Origin: Verrucomicrobiales bacterium
Lineage (GTDB): Bacteria > Verrucomicrobiota > Verrucomicrobiia > Verrucomicrobiales > Verrucomicrobiaceae
Reading direction: 5' to 3'
Length of the DNA stretch: 7,813 nt
Assembly: GCA_003453085.1 (NCBI GenBank)
Contig: DMMK01000649.1
Coordinates: 1-7,813, forward strand
Position numbers and translations under genes: made by a program. The notes beneath the pieces were generated by a model, which ran no database searches, was not told the origin of the DNA, and saw nothing but the letters and a program-made list of their open reading frames with translations. Below are positions 7,185 through 7,813 of this stretch, piece by piece; the stretch's first letter is position 1, and every line of letters begins with the position of its first letter.

Positions 7185-7813
7185 TCACATCTCCGGAAAA
7201 GAGACCTTCAGATCCAGGGGGTTATCCATCTTCTTCTGAAGGGTGAGGAGTTGCTGGAAGAGATCTTTGAGACGGGTCTGTTGGTCGGGTTGGGCGGCGA
7301 GGTCGCGGAGTTCTTCGGGGTCTTCAGACACGTGGTAGAGGCGGAGTTTTTTGGCTTCAGGATAGGCGATGAGTTTCCAGCCATCGGCCAGGATGGCGCG
7401 CTGGAATTCCAGGTAGGCACCATACACTGGGCTGGCCGTAGGCTGGGTGGACTGGCCACGGATCAGCGGCAACAGGCTTTGAAATTCCACCTCGTCAGGC
7501 TTGCCCCCGGCCAGTTCCAGACTGGTGGCCATGACGTCCTGAAGATAGATGGGGGCCTCGATCTTGCCGGGCTTCACGCCGGGCCCCTTCACCAGAAAGG
7601 GCACCCGCAAGCTGTGCTCATACATGTTTTGTTTGCCTAACAAACCATGCTTACCCACGGCGAGGCCATGGTCCGCCGTGAAGAAGATCCAGGTGTTGTC
7701 GGCCTGGCCGCTGGCCTCCAGGGCGGTGAGCACGCGGCCGATCTGGGCATCAAGGTGGGTGATGAGTGCGTAGTATTCGGCACGGTGGGTCTTGATGGCG
7801 AACTCCGTGCGGG
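7185..7813 (-). CDS. Sulfatase (alkaline phosphatase superfamily, S1 type), C-terminal part; 5' end outside window
   Basis: About 208 C-terminal residues of a sulfatase, an enzyme that hydrolyses sulfate esters, often from polysaccharides or glycosaminoglycans. The frame stays open to the right edge (ending RTEFAIKTHRAEYYALI in reading direction), so a GTG start at 7733 would be false. Visible motifs: the AEYYALITHLDAQIGRVLTA helix; the metal-binding DH of TADHGLAVGKHG (D at 7671-7673, H at 7668-7670); a sulfate-contact lysine in LLGKQNMYEHS; RVPFLVKGPGVKPG; then the C-terminal subdomain YLQDVMATSLELAG and DGWKLIAYP with LYHVSEDPEELRDLA. The catalytic CxPSR motif modified to formylglycine lies upstream and is not seen. 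Motif style is closest to iduronate-2-sulfatase/choline-sulfatase-like members. Such enzymes are usually exported, but the signal peptide would lie outside the window. No terminator with a T tract was found in its direction within the 88-base spacer beyond its stop. Confidence 0.93.
   Translation of the reverse strand, partial: RTEFAIKTHRAEYYALITHLDAQIGRVLTALEASGQADNTWIFFTADHGLAVGKHGLLGKQNMYEHSLRVPFLVKGPGVKPGKIEAPIYLQDVMATSLELAGGKPDEVEFQSLLPLIRGQSTQPTASPVYGAYLEFQRAILADGWKLIAYPEAKKLRLYHVSEDPEELRDLAAQPDQQTRLKDLFQQLLTLQKKMDNPLDLKVSFPEM

Noticed and set aside
7685..7733. Sulfatase start at the GTG at 7733
   Set aside because: The frame continues upstream to the window edge with conserved sulfatase sequence (AEYYALITHLDAQIGR), so the GTG is an internal valine.
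1..7813. tRNA, rRNA, CRISPR arrays, insertion sequences or attachment sites
   Set aside because: No cloverleaf-like segment, regular direct repeats, terminal inverted repeats or transposase-like protein was seen on reading either strand.

Overview
The window is about 60% GC by eye and fully consistent with a bacterium. An S1-type sulfatase, a con-A/LamG-like beta-sandwich protein, weak or absent Shine-Dalgarno sequences at some starts and the general protein style suggest a Planctomycetes-Verrucomicrobia-type organism, most likely Verrucomicrobiota. This is inference; there is no rRNA or marker gene to settle it.

Layout from left to right. (1) The 3' end of a plus-strand gene whose product ends in a beta-rich, probably carbohydrate-binding-like domain (to 767). 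(2) Seventeen bases later, a very large plus-strand gene (785-5103) for a DUF4011-type superfamily 1 helicase of about 1,440 residues. It is read in one frame to about 3216 and in another frame from there on, so as given it is broken by a net loss of one base. Its C-terminus resembles the Vsr-like nuclease domain of this helicase family, but a key acidic position looks replaced. (3) Two bases beyond its stop, and facing it, a minus-strand classical short-chain dehydrogenase (5106-5798). (4) A 113-base divergent spacer. (5) A plus-strand 394-residue protein with the metal-ligand pattern of M29 (aminopeptidase T-like) enzymes (5912-7096), closed by a strong intrinsic terminator (7119-7150). (6) The C-terminal part of a minus-strand sulfatase (7185 to the right edge), cut by the window.

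The beta-sandwich protein and the helicase may share a transcript. The other genes look like independent single-gene units with no obvious shared pathway. The most notable element is the large helicase. Its DUF4011, split helicase and Vsr-like architecture matches the class reported as the single-gene antiphage system Hhe. Here it carries both a frameshift and an apparently degenerate nuclease. No RNA genes, CRISPR arrays, insertion sequences or clear repeats were seen.
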